Below are positions 1-8,631 of a stretch of 64,000 bases of DNA, in pieces; position 1 is the stretch's first letter; every line of letters begins with the position of its first letter. A program made the position numbers and the translations under genes. Below the pieces are notes generated by a model. It worked only from the letters and a program-made list of their open reading frames with translations, was not told the DNA's origin and did not search any database. The stretch is from NCBI RefSeq assembly GCF_030159255.1, contig NZ_BSCT01000029.1:49255-113254 (forward strand), given 5' to 3'. This DNA comes from Bradyrhizobium sp. SSBR45G. GTDB lineage: Bacteria > Pseudomonadota > Alphaproteobacteria > Rhizobiales > Xanthobacteraceae.

Positions 1-30
1 TTTGCGAACCTGAAGTTTTGATCAACCGCG

Positions 31-59
31 GCGGAGGGGGGGCAGCCTGCCCCCCCGCG
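31..59. terminator. GC-rich hairpin at window edge
   Basis: A run of G at 36-42 plus CA pairs with TG plus a run of C at 48-56, giving a nine-base-pair stem with a three-base loop. It could end a gene lying before the window. There is no T-run, so a chance G/C-rich structure is equally possible. Confidence 0.25.
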
Positions 60-60
60 T

Positions 61-139
61 CATTGCGAGGAGCGGAGCGACGAAGCAATCCAGAATCGTG
101 GGCGGGACTCTGGATTGCTTCGCTTCGCTCGCAATGACG
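61..139. repeat. Palindromic intergenic repeat, family 1 (copy A)
   Basis: The left arm begins CATTGCGAG and continues to AAGCAATCCAG; the right arm is its reverse complement, CTGGATTGCTT to CTCGCAATG, so the whole unit folds into a long hairpin. A second copy with the same arms lies at 12322-12394. It lies just past the stop codon of the minus-strand acetyltransferase gene. I recall this unit as common in Bradyrhizobium intergenic DNA; copy number was not checked. Confidence 0.85.
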
Positions 140-151
140 GAGAGACCGAGA

Positions 152-664
152 TTATTTTGCGTAGTCCCAGTCCGGACGGATCGCCCCCTCGACGCCGTCG
201 AACGCGCCCTCGACCAGTTCGTTCACCAGCAGCCGGTTGTAGTCGACCGGGCCCGGCATCGTCGCCCGGCCCTTCGGCACGGCCTTGAAGCCGGCGCGCG
301 TGTAATAGGCGGCATCGCCGACCAGCAGGATCAGGCGGTGGCCCTGGGTCCGCGCGTCAGTGATCGAACGCTCCATCAGCATGCGGCCGATGCCATGCTT
401 GCGGAACGGTGGCTCGACGGTCAGCGGCCCCAGCATCAGCGCCTTGGTGTCGCCGACGCAGATCGGCAGCTGCCGAACCGAGCCGACCAGCAAGGTGCCG
501 ATATGGGCCGTGAACGACAGTTCGAGCAGATGGTCGACATGCTCGCGCAGCCGATAGGCGCTCAGCACGAAGCGGCCGGGGCCGAAGGTGCGCTCATGCA
601 GCCGCTCGATCGCCTGCGCATCGCCCGGCTTCTCGGCTGATATCGTGATGGAGAGGTCACTCAT
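152..664 (-). CDS. GNAT-family N-acetyltransferase
   Basis: This 170-residue protein is a GCN5-related N-acetyltransferase of the YhbS type, which transfers acetyl from acetyl-CoA to an unknown amine. The acetyl-CoA binding motif A is visible at about residues 76-100 (LGPLTVEPPFRKHGIGRMLM, the Q/RxxGxG/A pattern being RKHGIG), followed by the beta5 segment LILLVGDAAYYTRAGF typical of the family's second half. The length is normal for a single GNAT domain. It is transcribed on its own, away from eutB. The substrate cannot be read from the sequence. Confidence 0.85.
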   Translation of the reverse strand: MSDLSITISAEKPGDAQAIERLHERTFGPGRFVLSAYRLREHVDHLLELSFTAHIGTLLVGSVRQLPICVGDTKALMLGPLTVEPPFRKHGIGRMLMERSITDARTQGHRLILLVGDAAYYTRAGFKAVPKGRATMPGPVDYNRLLVNELVEGAFDGVEGAIRPDWDYAK

Positions 665-911
665 GTGGGGTGGCGAGATAGCATCCCGACGCGGCGCGGT
701 CCATGGCGGGACGTCGCCGGTTTTGCAGCATTTGCCCTGCTACAGGGGCATCTGCCGAATTTCTGAGCATTCGCACGACATGACCTAAGATTGTGCTGAG
801 ATGTCAAGTTTCACCTCGCGGCATCGCTTAACCTGCGCCCAGTCATGAGCGTTGCGGCCGCCATCGCGGCCACAGGGACCGCTCTGACACAGCACGAGCG
901 GCAGGTCGAAG

Positions 912-2312
912 ATGACGGGTGGTTTCCGGTCGCGCCATCGCGGCGAAACGCATGTATTCGATGATCTCAAGACGCTGCTGGCCTGCGCGTCGCCGCGCCG
1001 GTCCGGCGACGAGCTGGCGGGTGTCGCAGCCGACAGCGCGGCACGGCGGGTGGCGGCGCGGATGGCGCTGGCCGAGGTCCCGTTGCGGCGATTTCTCGAT
1101 GAGCCATTGATTCCCTATGAGAGCGACGAGGTCACGCGCCTCATCCTCGACAGCCACAATGCCGCCGCATTCGCGCCGGTCGCCGCGCTGACGGTCGGCG
1201 AGCTGCGCGAATGGCTGATGTCCTGGGAGGCCGATGCCGAACGGCTGGCCGCGCTCGCGCCCGGCCTGACGCCGGAAATGGTCGCCGCGGTCTCGAAACT
1301 CTGCGGCAATGGCGACCTCATCGCCATCGCCGCGAAGTGCAAGGTGGTGACGCGCTTCCGCTCCACCATTGGCCTGCCCGGGCGATTATCCTCGCGGCTG
1401 CAGCCCAATGATCCAACCGACGATCCCATGGCGATCGCTGCCGGCACGCTCGATGGCCTGCTGTTCGGGATGGGCGATGCCGTGATCGGCATCAACCCCG
1501 CGACCGACAATGTCGAGGCCTGCATCCGTCTGCTGACGATGCTGGACGAGCTCCGGCTGAAATTCGAGGTGCCAACGCAGTCCTGCGTGCTCAGCCACGT
1601 CACGACCTCGATCCAGGCCATTGAACAAGGCGCGCCGCTCGACCTCGTGTTCCAGTCGATCGCCGGCACCGAGGCCGCCAATGCCGGCTTCGGCGTCACG
1701 CTCGCGCTGCTGGCCGAGGCGCAGGAGGCGGCGCTGTCGCTGAAGCGCGGCACGATCGGCAGCAACGTGATGTATTTCGAGACCGGCCAGGGCGCGGCGC
1801 TGTCGGCCGACGCCCATCACGGCCTCGACCAGCAGACGGTCGAGGCCCGCGCCTACGCGGTCGCACGCGCCTTCTCGCCGCTGCTGGTCAACACCGTCGT
1901 CGGCTTCATCGGCCCGGAATATCTCTACGACGCGAAGGAGATCATCCGCGCCGGGCTCGAGGATCATTTCTGCGCAAAACTGCTCGGCGTGCCCATGGGC
2001 TGCGACGTCTGCTACACCAACCACGCCGAGGCCGATCAGGACGACATGGACGATCTGGCGCTGCTGCTGGCAGCCGCCAACGTCAACTTCCTGATCGCGG
2101 TGCCCGGCGCCGACGACATCATGCTCAACTATCAAAGCCTGTCGCATCACGACGTGATGCGGCTGCGTCATCTGCTCGGCCGCCGCCCCGCGCCGGAGTT
2201 CGAGGCGTGGCTGGCGCGGATGGGCCTGCTCGACGACAGCGGCCGCGTGCCACCGCTGCCGGGCCACGCGCCGGCCGTGGCCCGGCTCATAGGCCAGGGA
2301 GCGCGGGCATGA
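912..2312 (+). CDS. eutB: Ethanolamine ammonia-lyase, large subunit
   Basis: EutB (466 residues) is the catalytic subunit of adenosylcobalamin-dependent ethanolamine ammonia-lyase, which converts ethanolamine to acetaldehyde and ammonia. The family is recognisable along its whole length: RSGDELAGVAA near residue 30, TIGLPGRLSSRLQPNDP near 150, FETGQGAALSAD near 290 and NTVVGFIGPEYLYDAKEIIR near 330, then GCDVCYTNHAEADQ. The start at 912 gives the same N-terminal length as the E. coli protein as I remember it. The stop overlaps the eutC start by four bases, so the subunits are translationally coupled. No cobalamin riboswitch is apparent in the 247 bases upstream. Confidence 0.97.
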   Translation: MTGGFRSRHRGETHVFDDLKTLLACASPRRSGDELAGVAADSAARRVAARMALAEVPLRRFLDEPLIPYESDEVTRLILDSHNAAAFAPVAALTVGELREWLMSWEADAERLAALAPGLTPEMVAAVSKLCGNGDLIAIAAKCKVVTRFRSTIGLPGRLSSRLQPNDPTDDPMAIAAGTLDGLLFGMGDAVIGINPATDNVEACIRLLTMLDELRLKFEVPTQSCVLSHVTTSIQAIEQGAPLDLVFQSIAGTEAANAGFGVTLALLAEAQEAALSLKRGTIGSNVMYFETGQGAALSADAHHGLDQQTVEARAYAVARAFSPLLVNTVVGFIGPEYLYDAKEIIRAGLEDHFCAKLLGVPMGCDVCYTNHAEADQDDMDDLALLLAAANVNFLIAVPGADDIMLNYQSLSHHDVMRLRHLLGRRPAPEFEAWLARMGLLDDSGRVPPLPGHAPAVARLIGQGARA

Positions 2313-3091
2313 GAGACGATGCGTTCGACATGCTGCGCCGGATGACGCGCGCCCGCGTCGCGCTCGGCCGCTCCGGCGATGGACTGCCGACGCAGGCCAA
2401 GCTGGAATTTCAGATGGCGCATGCGCTCGCGCGCGATGCCGTGTGGGGCAAGGTCAATTTCGACGGCATTGCCGAGGCGCTCGCGCCACGCGAAGTGATC
2501 AAGGTCGCGAGCGCAGCGCCGGACCGCGCGAGCTATCTGCGCCGGCCCGACCTCGGACGCCGCCTTGCCGCCTGCGAAGCATCGACGCTGCCATCTGGTC
2601 CGTTCGACCTCGTCTTTATCATTGCCGACGGGTTGTCGGCCGATGCGGTCGAAAACCATGCCGCCGACGTCGTGATCGCGACCGAGGCGCGTCTTGCCGG
2701 GCTCACCATCGGTCCCGTCGTGCTGGCGTCGCAGGCGCGCGTGGCGCTGGGCGACGATGTCGGCACCGCGATGCGGGCCTGCCTCGTCGCCGTCCTCGTC
2801 GGCGAGCGCCCTGGACTTTCGGCGGCCGACTCGCTCGGCGTCTACCTGACACTCCATCCGGCACCGGGCCTACGCGACAGCGCGCGCAACTGCATCTCCA
2901 ACATCCACGGCCACGGCCTGTCAGCCGACCGCGCCGCCGACAAGCTCGCCTGGCTGGTGCGCGAAGCACTGCGGATCGGCGTGACCGGCATCGGCCTCAA
3001 GGAGGCGGCGCCGAACGCCGCGATCGAGACGACAACGCCCACACCACAGATCATCCATCACAACACGACAGGAGCGCATCGACATGAGTGA
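2309..3091 (+). CDS. eutC: Ethanolamine ammonia-lyase, small subunit
   Basis: EutC (260 residues) is the small subunit that together with EutB binds adenosylcobalamin. Conserved stretches are ARVALGRSGDGLPTQAKLEF near residue 10, YLRRPDLGRRL near 75, FIIADGLSADAVENHA near 100, VLVGERPGLSAADSLGVYLT near 160 and NCISNIHGHGLS near 195. The ATG overlaps the eutB stop, which decides this start over in-frame codons further upstream that would lie inside eutB. The N-terminal extension seen in enterobacterial EutC, associated with microcompartment targeting, is missing, which fits a cytoplasmic pathway without microcompartments. Confidence 0.96.
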   Translation: MRDDAFDMLRRMTRARVALGRSGDGLPTQAKLEFQMAHALARDAVWGKVNFDGIAEALAPREVIKVASAAPDRASYLRRPDLGRRLAACEASTLPSGPFDLVFIIADGLSADAVENHAADVVIATEARLAGLTIGPVVLASQARVALGDDVGTAMRACLVAVLVGERPGLSAADSLGVYLTLHPAPGLRDSARNCISNIHGHGLSADRAADKLAWLVREALRIGVTGIGLKEAAPNAAIETTTPTPQIIHHNTTGAHRHE

Positions 3092-4490
3092 CGAGACCAA
3101 ACCGACGCTTTCGAAGAGCCTGACCGGACTCCATCTCTGGGGCATTGCGGTCGGGCTGGTGATCTCCGGCGAGTATTTCGGCTGGAGCTATGGCTGGGAC
3201 AAGGCCGGCACGCTCGGCTTCCTCGTCACCACGATCTTCATCGCGGTGATGTACACGACCTTCATCTTCTCCTTCACTGAGCTCACCACCGCGATCCCGC
3301 ATGCCGGAGGGCCGTTCGCCTACTCCTATCGCGCCTTCGGGCCGCTCGGCGGCTTCGTCGCCGGCTTCGCGACGCTGATCGAGTTCGTGTTCGCCCCGCC
3401 CGCCATTGCGCTGGCGATCGGCGCCTATCTCAACGTCCAGTTTCCGGGGCTGTCACCGAAGACGGCCGCGCTCGGCGCCTATATCGTGTTCATGGCGCTG
3501 AATATCGCCGGCGTCTCGATCGCCGCGACGTTCGAGCTGTTCGTCACGATCCTGGCGATCGCCGAGCTGCTGGTGTTCATGGGCGTGGTGTCACCGGGCT
3601 TCTCCTTCGCCAATTTCGCCGCCAATGGCTGGGCTGGCGAAAACTCATTCTCGCTGACGAGCCTCGGCGGCATCATCGCGGCCATACCCTTTGCGATCTG
3701 GTTCTTCCTGGCAATCGAGGGCGCGGCCATGGCCGCGGAGGAGACCAAGAATCCGACCAAGACCATTCCGCTCGCCTACATCGCCGGCATCCTCACGCTC
3801 GTCGTGCTCGCCTTCGGCACCATGATCATGGCCGGCGGCGTCGGCGACTGGTCGAAGCTCGCCAACATCAACGATCCCTTGCCGCAGGCGATGAAGATCG
3901 TCGTCGGTGAGAATTCGGGCTGGCTGCACATGCTGGTGTGGATCGGCCTGTTCGGCCTGATCGCCTCGTTCCACGGCATCATCATGGGCTACTCGCGGCA
4001 GATCTTCGCGCTGTCGCGCGCCGGCTTCCTGCCGGCCAAGCTCGCCACGCTGCATCCGACCTGCCGCACGCCGCATTGGGCCATTCTCGCCGGCGGCGTG
4101 GTCGGCATCGCCGCGATCTATTCCGACGAACTGATCCAGTTCGCCGGGCAGACGCTGACCGCGAACATCGTCACCATGAGCGTGTTCGGCGCGCTCGTGA
4201 TGTACATCATGAGCATGGCCGCCCTGTTCCGCCTGCGCGCCACCGAGCCCAATCTTGTCCGGCCGTTCAAGGCGCCGCTCTATCCGGTGCTCCCGGCGGT
4301 GGCTCTGGTGTGTGCGACGCTGTCGCTGCTCACGATGATTTGGTTCAACCTGCAGGTGTTCGCCGCCTTCGTAGTGCTGTTCGCCGCCGGTCTGTTGCTC
4401 TATCGTCTGACGGCCGGCAGGCGCAGCAATGCGACGAATGACAATCTGCTCGACATCGCCCTGACCGAGGCCCGCGCCATGGCCGACTGA
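3084..4490 (+). CDS. eat: Ethanolamine permease, APC family
   Basis: This 468-residue protein belongs to the amino acid-polyamine-organocation family and most resembles proton-driven ethanolamine permeases (Eat/EutP type). It has about 12 hydrophobic segments; the first carries LWGIAVGLVISGEYFGWSYG, the substrate-contact region typical of the ethanolamine subgroup, and the middle has IEGAAMAAEETKNPTKTIP, an APC consensus. It overlaps the end of eutC by eight bases, so uptake and cleavage are made together. The cytoplasmic C-terminal tail (TAGRRSNATND) is short. Confidence 0.93.
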   Translation: MSDETKPTLSKSLTGLHLWGIAVGLVISGEYFGWSYGWDKAGTLGFLVTTIFIAVMYTTFIFSFTELTTAIPHAGGPFAYSYRAFGPLGGFVAGFATLIEFVFAPPAIALAIGAYLNVQFPGLSPKTAALGAYIVFMALNIAGVSIAATFELFVTILAIAELLVFMGVVSPGFSFANFAANGWAGENSFSLTSLGGIIAAIPFAIWFFLAIEGAAMAAEETKNPTKTIPLAYIAGILTLVVLAFGTMIMAGGVGDWSKLANINDPLPQAMKIVVGENSGWLHMLVWIGLFGLIASFHGIIMGYSRQIFALSRAGFLPAKLATLHPTCRTPHWAILAGGVVGIAAIYSDELIQFAGQTLTANIVTMSVFGALVMYIMSMAALFRLRATEPNLVRPFKAPLYPVLPAVALVCATLSLLTMIWFNLQVFAAFVVLFAAGLLLYRLTAGRRSNATNDNLLDIALTEARAMAD

Positions 4491-4526
4491 CCCGGCCCGC
4501 TCGCAAGGTCCTCGATCGAAGCCCAT

Positions 4527-4558
4527 AGCCCTCCGCGCATGTCTGTGCGTGGAGGGCT
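4527..4558 (+). terminator. Hairpin after the ethanolamine operon
   Basis: AGCCCTCCGCGCA at 4527-4539 pairs with TGCGTGGAGGGCT at 4546-4558 (13 base pairs with one G-T), loop TGTCTG. It lies 37 bases after the eat stop. The T-run is weak, so it could attenuate rather than fully end transcription. Confidence 0.55.
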
Positions 4559-4578
4559 TCGTCCAAGGCCCGCTTCCG

Positions 4579-4596
4579 CAGGCACGTGACTTGCAT
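4579..4596 (+). promoter_or_regulatory. Sigma-54 (-24/-12) promoter candidate
   Basis: The sequence AGGCACGTGACTTGCA matches the RpoN consensus TGGCACG-N4-TTGCA at every position except the first T, with the invariant GG at 4581-4582 and GC at 4593-4594 correctly spaced. It lies about 50 bases upstream of the AraC-type regulator and just past the hairpin that closes the eut operon, so it would drive the regulator alone. Confidence 0.5.
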
Positions 4597-4645
4597 AACT
4601 ACGAGGTGTCCACCGACGGCGTACGTCCTCAAAGGCGAGGATTTC

Positions 4646-5707
4646 ATGGCACAGCCTCTTGCAGCCGAAAGCGAGCATCCGCGGGATCGGAGCCGGAACA
4701 TTCTGGCCTCTGCCGCGACCGGTGTCGCTGATTTCATCGCCCGGACCGGAGGCCGTCCGGAAGCGGTGTTCGAGCGGGTCGGCATCGACGCTGAATGTCT
4801 CGGCCAGACCCGCCGCGCACTCGACCTCGCCGACTACGTGGCGATGATGGAGGACGCCGCGCAGGAGACCGGCAACGACAATTTCGGCCTGTGGTTCGGC
4901 CAGCGCTACCAGCCGCAGATGCTCGGCCTGATCGGCGAGATCGCGCTCGCGGCCCCGACCCTCGGCTCGGCCATTGAGCATCTCGCGCTGTGGTTTCCCT
5001 GGCATCAGCAGGCGACCGAGACCCGCCTCACGCGCCAAGACGGCTTTCTCCGGCTCGAATATCGCATCCTCGACGGCTCGATCGTCGATCGCCGGCAGGA
5101 TGCCGAATTGACCATGGGCATGTTCGCAAACGTCTTCCGCGCCTGCCTGCCGTCCGGCTGGGCACCCGACATGGTGCTGTTCGAGCATGCCCGGCCCGCC
5201 GCTTGGCGCGATCATGAGGCCGTGTTCGATGCCGATATCGGCTGGTCGCAAGGCACCAATGCGCTGGTGTTTCGCGCGCGCGGCCTGGACCGCGCGATGC
5301 CCGGAGCCAATCTGTCACGCCTGCAGCGGCTGACGACGGATCTGGCCGGCGTCGCCGGCTCCTGCGGCACGCCGGCGTTCCTGGATCTCGTCCGCGGCGA
5401 GATCAGGCGGCGGCTGTCGGCCGGGCCGTTGCATCTCGAGGAGGTCGCCGAGGCGCTGTCGACGACGCCCTGGACGCTGCAGCGGCGCCTCGCCGAGTTC
5501 GGCGCCACCTTCTCCGATCTGGTCGAGGCGACGCGCCTCGATCTCGCGCGGCACTATCTGCGCCAGGCGCATCTGCCGCTCGGCGATGTCGCCCTTCTGC
5601 TGGGCTATTCCGAGGCCTCGGCCTTCTCCCGCGCCTTTTCGCGCTGGAGCGGGTGCAGCCCGCGGCAGTGGCGCCAGCTCTCGTTGCAGGCGATGGCCCG
5701 CAGCTGA
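4646..5707 (+). CDS. AraC-family transcriptional regulator
   Basis: The 353-residue protein has an N-terminal arabinose-binding-like sensor domain (roughly residues 35-220, with FGLWFGQRYQPQMLGLIGEI) and a C-terminal double helix-turn-helix of AraC type (about 265-345: LEEVAEALSTTPWTLQRRLA, then LGDVALLLGYSEASAFSRAF). The ATG at 4646 is preceded by GGCGAGG; an upstream in-frame ATG at 4586 would overlap the promoter candidate. Being next to eutBC-eat it is the obvious candidate to control ethanolamine use, as AraC-type EutR does in enterobacteria, but this is an inference from position only. Confidence 0.88.
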   Translation: MAQPLAAESEHPRDRSRNILASAATGVADFIARTGGRPEAVFERVGIDAECLGQTRRALDLADYVAMMEDAAQETGNDNFGLWFGQRYQPQMLGLIGEIALAAPTLGSAIEHLALWFPWHQQATETRLTRQDGFLRLEYRILDGSIVDRRQDAELTMGMFANVFRACLPSGWAPDMVLFEHARPAAWRDHEAVFDADIGWSQGTNALVFRARGLDRAMPGANLSRLQRLTTDLAGVAGSCGTPAFLDLVRGEIRRRLSAGPLHLEEVAEALSTTPWTLQRRLAEFGATFSDLVEATRLDLARHYLRQAHLPLGDVALLLGYSEASAFSRAFSRWSGCSPRQWRQLSLQAMARS

Positions 5708-5723
5708 CGCCACGAATCGAGCA

Positions 5724-6896
5724 TCACTCTGCCGGCATCGTCTTCTCGACCAGCCGCACCCAATAGGAGGCGCCGTGGCCGAGGATGTTGTCGTTGAAGC
5801 GATAGGCCGGATGGTGACAGTCATTGCCGTCGCCCATGCCGAGGAACACGAAGGCGCCGGGTCGGGCCTGCAGCATGAAGGCGAAATCCTCGGCGCCCAT
5901 CAGCGGCGGCGCGTTGTCGACGACGCGCTCCGCACCAACCACGTCGCGCGCAACGTCGGCGGCGATCACGGTCTCGCGTGCGTGGTTCATCGTGATCGGA
6001 TAGAGCCGCGTGTACTTGGTCGTCGCCGCGCCGCCATAGGTGCGGGCGATGCCATCGGCGACCTCGGCGATGCGGCGCTCGACCAGGTCCTGCACCTCGG
6101 GATCGAGCGTGCGCACCGTGCCCTTGAGCTCGACCGTTTCGGGAATGACGTTCATCGCCTTGCCGGCCTCGACCATGCAGATCGAGATGACGGCCGATTT
6201 GACCGGATCGACATTGCGCGACACGATCGACTGCAGCGCGGTGATGATGTGGGCGGCGATCAGCACGCTGTCGACCGCCTTGTGAACCCCGGCGCCGGCA
6301 TGGCCGCCCTTGCCGTGCACGGTGATCTCGAGCTGATCCGACGAGGCCAGCATCGGGCCCGGCCGCAGCGCGAACATGCCCTCGGGCACGCCGGGCGCAT
6401 TGTGCAGGCCGTAGACCTCCTGGATGCCCCAGCGGGTCATCAGGCCATCGTCGACCATCGCCTTGCCGCCGGCACCGCCTTCCTCGGCGGGCTGGAAGAT
6501 CAGAATCGCGGTGCCGTCGAAATTGCGGGTGTCGGCGAGATGCTTGGCGGCGCCGAGCAGCATCGCGGTATGGCCGTCATGGCCGCAGGCATGCATCAGG
6601 CCCGGCGTCTTCGAGGCATAGGCCACGCCCGAGGCCTCCTCGATCGGCAGCGCGTCCATGTCGGCGCGCAGGCCGATGATGCGTCCCGAACCGCTCTTGC
6701 GGCCGCGGATGACGCCGACCACGCCGGTGCGCCCGATGCCGGTCACCACCTCATCACAGCCGAATTCACGCAGCCGCTCGGCGACGATGCCGGCGGTGCG
6801 GTGCACCTCGTACATCAGCTCAGGGTGTTCATGAAAATCGTGGCGCCAGGCCGCCATGTCGTCGGTGAGCGCGGCGATGCTGTTCAGGATGGGCAT
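5724..6896 (-). CDS. M20-family amidohydrolase (hippurate hydrolase type)
   Basis: The 390-residue protein is a zinc-dependent M20 peptidase of the amidohydrolase subgroup (hippurate hydrolase, N-acyl amino acid or indole-acetyl conjugate hydrolases). The metal-binding signature is intact: MHACGHDGHTAMLLGAA near residue 100, then EEGGAGGKAMVDDGL near 135 and GAEDFAFMLQARPGAFVFLG near 335. The start at 6896 is chosen because the family begins with this helix and HPEL motif (WRHDFHEHPEL); further upstream residues are Arg/Pro-rich and not conserved-looking. It is cytoplasmic, with no signal peptide. The natural substrate cannot be told. Confidence 0.92.
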   Translation of the reverse strand: MPILNSIAALTDDMAAWRHDFHEHPELMYEVHRTAGIVAERLREFGCDEVVTGIGRTGVVGVIRGRKSGSGRIIGLRADMDALPIEEASGVAYASKTPGLMHACGHDGHTAMLLGAAKHLADTRNFDGTAILIFQPAEEGGAGGKAMVDDGLMTRWGIQEVYGLHNAPGVPEGMFALRPGPMLASSDQLEITVHGKGGHAGAGVHKAVDSVLIAAHIITALQSIVSRNVDPVKSAVISICMVEAGKAMNVIPETVELKGTVRTLDPEVQDLVERRIAEVADGIARTYGGAATTKYTRLYPITMNHARETVIAADVARDVVGAERVVDNAPPLMGAEDFAFMLQARPGAFVFLGMGDGNDCHHPAYRFNDNILGHGASYWVRLVEKTMPAE

Positions 6897-7002
6897 GGGA
6901 GGCGATGTTCTCGTTGCAGGACGTCGATGGGCCCGAACCATGGCCGGAACGGCCGTCGGACACAAGCTTCGGTCCCGCCATGGCAACCGCTCGATTCCAG
7001 CA

Positions 7003-7935
7003 TCAGCCTCCGACGGGGGATTGCGACAGATAGGCCAGCAGCTTCATCTCGCGGCGCCCTCTGGTGACGGTATCCAGCACGAGGCCCGAGGAGGCCGACA
7101 GCAGCGCCATGATCATCAGGCCCATCGACAGCACCGCGGTCGGCAGCCGCGGCACCAGCCCGGTCTCGATGTAGGTGACGAGAATCGGAATCGCGAAGCC
7201 GATCGAGACCAGCGCGAGGAAGATGCCGATCGCGGTGAAGAAGCGCAGCGGCTTCTCCGAACGGTACAGCTTCAGGATCGTGCCGAGGATGCGGAAGCCG
7301 TCGCGCCAGGTGTTGAGCTTCGAGACCGAGCCCTCCGGCCGCGCGTAGTACGGCGTCGCGATCTCGGCCACGGGCAGCGCCAGCTCCAGCGCATGCACCG
7401 TGAGCTCGGTCTCGATTTCGAAGCCGTCGGAGAGGACGGGGAAGGATTTGACGAAGCGGCGCGAGAACACGCGGTAACCGGACAGGATGTCCTTGAAGGC
7501 CTGGCCGAACACCTCGGCGAGGAAGCTCGTCAGCATCCAGTTGCCGGTGCGATGGCCCATGCGGTAGGCGGCCTGCTCCTGGTCGACGCGAAGGCCGACG
7601 ACCATGTCGAGGCGCTCGCTGACGAGACGCTCGATCATGCCGGGTGCGCTCGGCGCATCATAGGTGGCATCGCCGTCGACCAGCACGTAGATGTCGGCAT
7701 CGATATCGGCGAACATCCGCCGGACGACATGGCCCTTGCCCTGCCGCCGCTCGCTGCGCACCTCGGCGCCAGCCGCGCGCGCGACCTCGACCGTGCGGTC
7801 CTTCGAGTTGTTGTCGTAGACATAGACGACAGCCGTCGGCAGCGCCTGCTTGAAATCCCTGACGACGGCCGCGACCGCCGCCTCCTCGTTATAGCAGGGC
7901 ACCAGCACGGCGATGCGCATGGATGGTGAACTCAT
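7003..7935 (-). CDS. Family 2 glycosyltransferase with C-terminal membrane domain
   Basis: The 310-residue protein starts with a GT2 catalytic domain of the dolichol-phosphate mannose synthase type: VLVPCYNEEAAV near residue 10, YVYDNNSKDRT near 40 and the DxD-like VLVDGDATYD near 85, which binds the sugar nucleotide and metal. Two hydrophobic segments near the C-terminus (about 235-255 and 265-295) anchor it in the inner membrane. The ATG at 7935 follows GGAGAGGGG with good spacing, better than a GTG at 7950. Such proteins load a sugar onto a polyprenyl phosphate; acceptor and donor are unknown. Confidence 0.88.
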   Translation of the reverse strand: MSSPSMRIAVLVPCYNEEAAVAAVVRDFKQALPTAVVYVYDNNSKDRTVEVARAAGAEVRSERRQGKGHVVRRMFADIDADIYVLVDGDATYDAPSAPGMIERLVSERLDMVVGLRVDQEQAAYRMGHRTGNWMLTSFLAEVFGQAFKDILSGYRVFSRRFVKSFPVLSDGFEIETELTVHALELALPVAEIATPYYARPEGSVSKLNTWRDGFRILGTILKLYRSEKPLRFFTAIGIFLALVSIGFAIPILVTYIETGLVPRLPTAVLSMGLMIMALLSASSGLVLDTVTRGRREMKLLAYLSQSPVGG

Positions 7936-7983
7936 GGACCCCTCTCCCACCGCCGGGAGACTGCCTGCATTCGGTGCAGAATT

Positions 7984-8505
7984 TCATAATGCGCCGGCCT
8001 CGACGCGCGGCTCCGGGCGCCAAGTGGGAATGACCTTAACGCCATCCAGCACCTCGCGCAGGCGGGACAGCGTGCCGAGGGTGGTTCCCTCCGGCAGCGC
8101 GTCCAGCGCGAAGAATCCGGTCTCGGCGATCTCGTGGTTCGGCTCCGGCGGCCGGTCCTGCGTGAACCTTTTGATAACGAAGACGGCGACGTGGTCGCGC
8201 GGCGAGACGTGGCTGTTGAGGAAGATGCCGTGCAGCTCCGGCTCGCCGGAAAGCCGGATCCGCCCCTCCTCGAACAGCTCCCGCGTCAGCGCCTCCATGA
8301 AGGTCTCGCCGACCTCGACGCCGCCGCCCGGCAGGTGCCAGCCCGAGACGTAGCCATGCCGGACCAGGAACACGCGGTTCTCGGCATCCAGCACCACGCC
8401 GCGAACGCCGAGCGTCATGCCGCGGGCGAACCGCCAGTAGAGGTGGAATCCCCGCCTCAACACGGGCTCGAACCGGATCCTGAGCCCGCTGAGATATGTC
8501 GTCAT
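7984..8505 (-). CDS. NUDIX hydrolase
   Basis: The 173-residue protein has a NUDIX fold, hydrolysing a nucleoside diphosphate linked to another group. The box is at about residues 61-84: GGVEVGETFMEALTREL followed by FEEGRI. All the metal-binding Glu residues are present, but the last part reads EEGRI where the consensus EExGU expects a residue before Gly. The start at 8505 gives a normal NUDIX length; reading upstream gives Arg/Gly-rich sequence opposite the metallophosphoesterase gene. The gene is divergent from that gene. Confidence 0.85.
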   Translation of the reverse strand: MTTYLSGLRIRFEPVLRRGFHLYWRFARGMTLGVRGVVLDAENRVFLVRHGYVSGWHLPGGGVEVGETFMEALTRELFEEGRIRLSGEPELHGIFLNSHVSPRDHVAVFVIKRFTQDRPPEPNHEIAETGFFALDALPEGTTLGTLSRLREVLDGVKVIPTWRPEPRVEAGAL

Positions 8506-8631
8506 CAATTGGTCGTCCCGGTTGGTCTTGCGCTTCGCGGCCCGGCTTGCCATGAGAGCCGGGCACCACGAGGGATAGCATGAGATGACATCAGGGCGCG
8601 CCTGCATCCGCCATCGGCACCGAGGGGCCTG

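Noticed and set aside
665..911. Cobalamin riboswitch upstream of eutB
   Set aside because: No B12-box-like consensus or expected stem arrangement could be found by eye.
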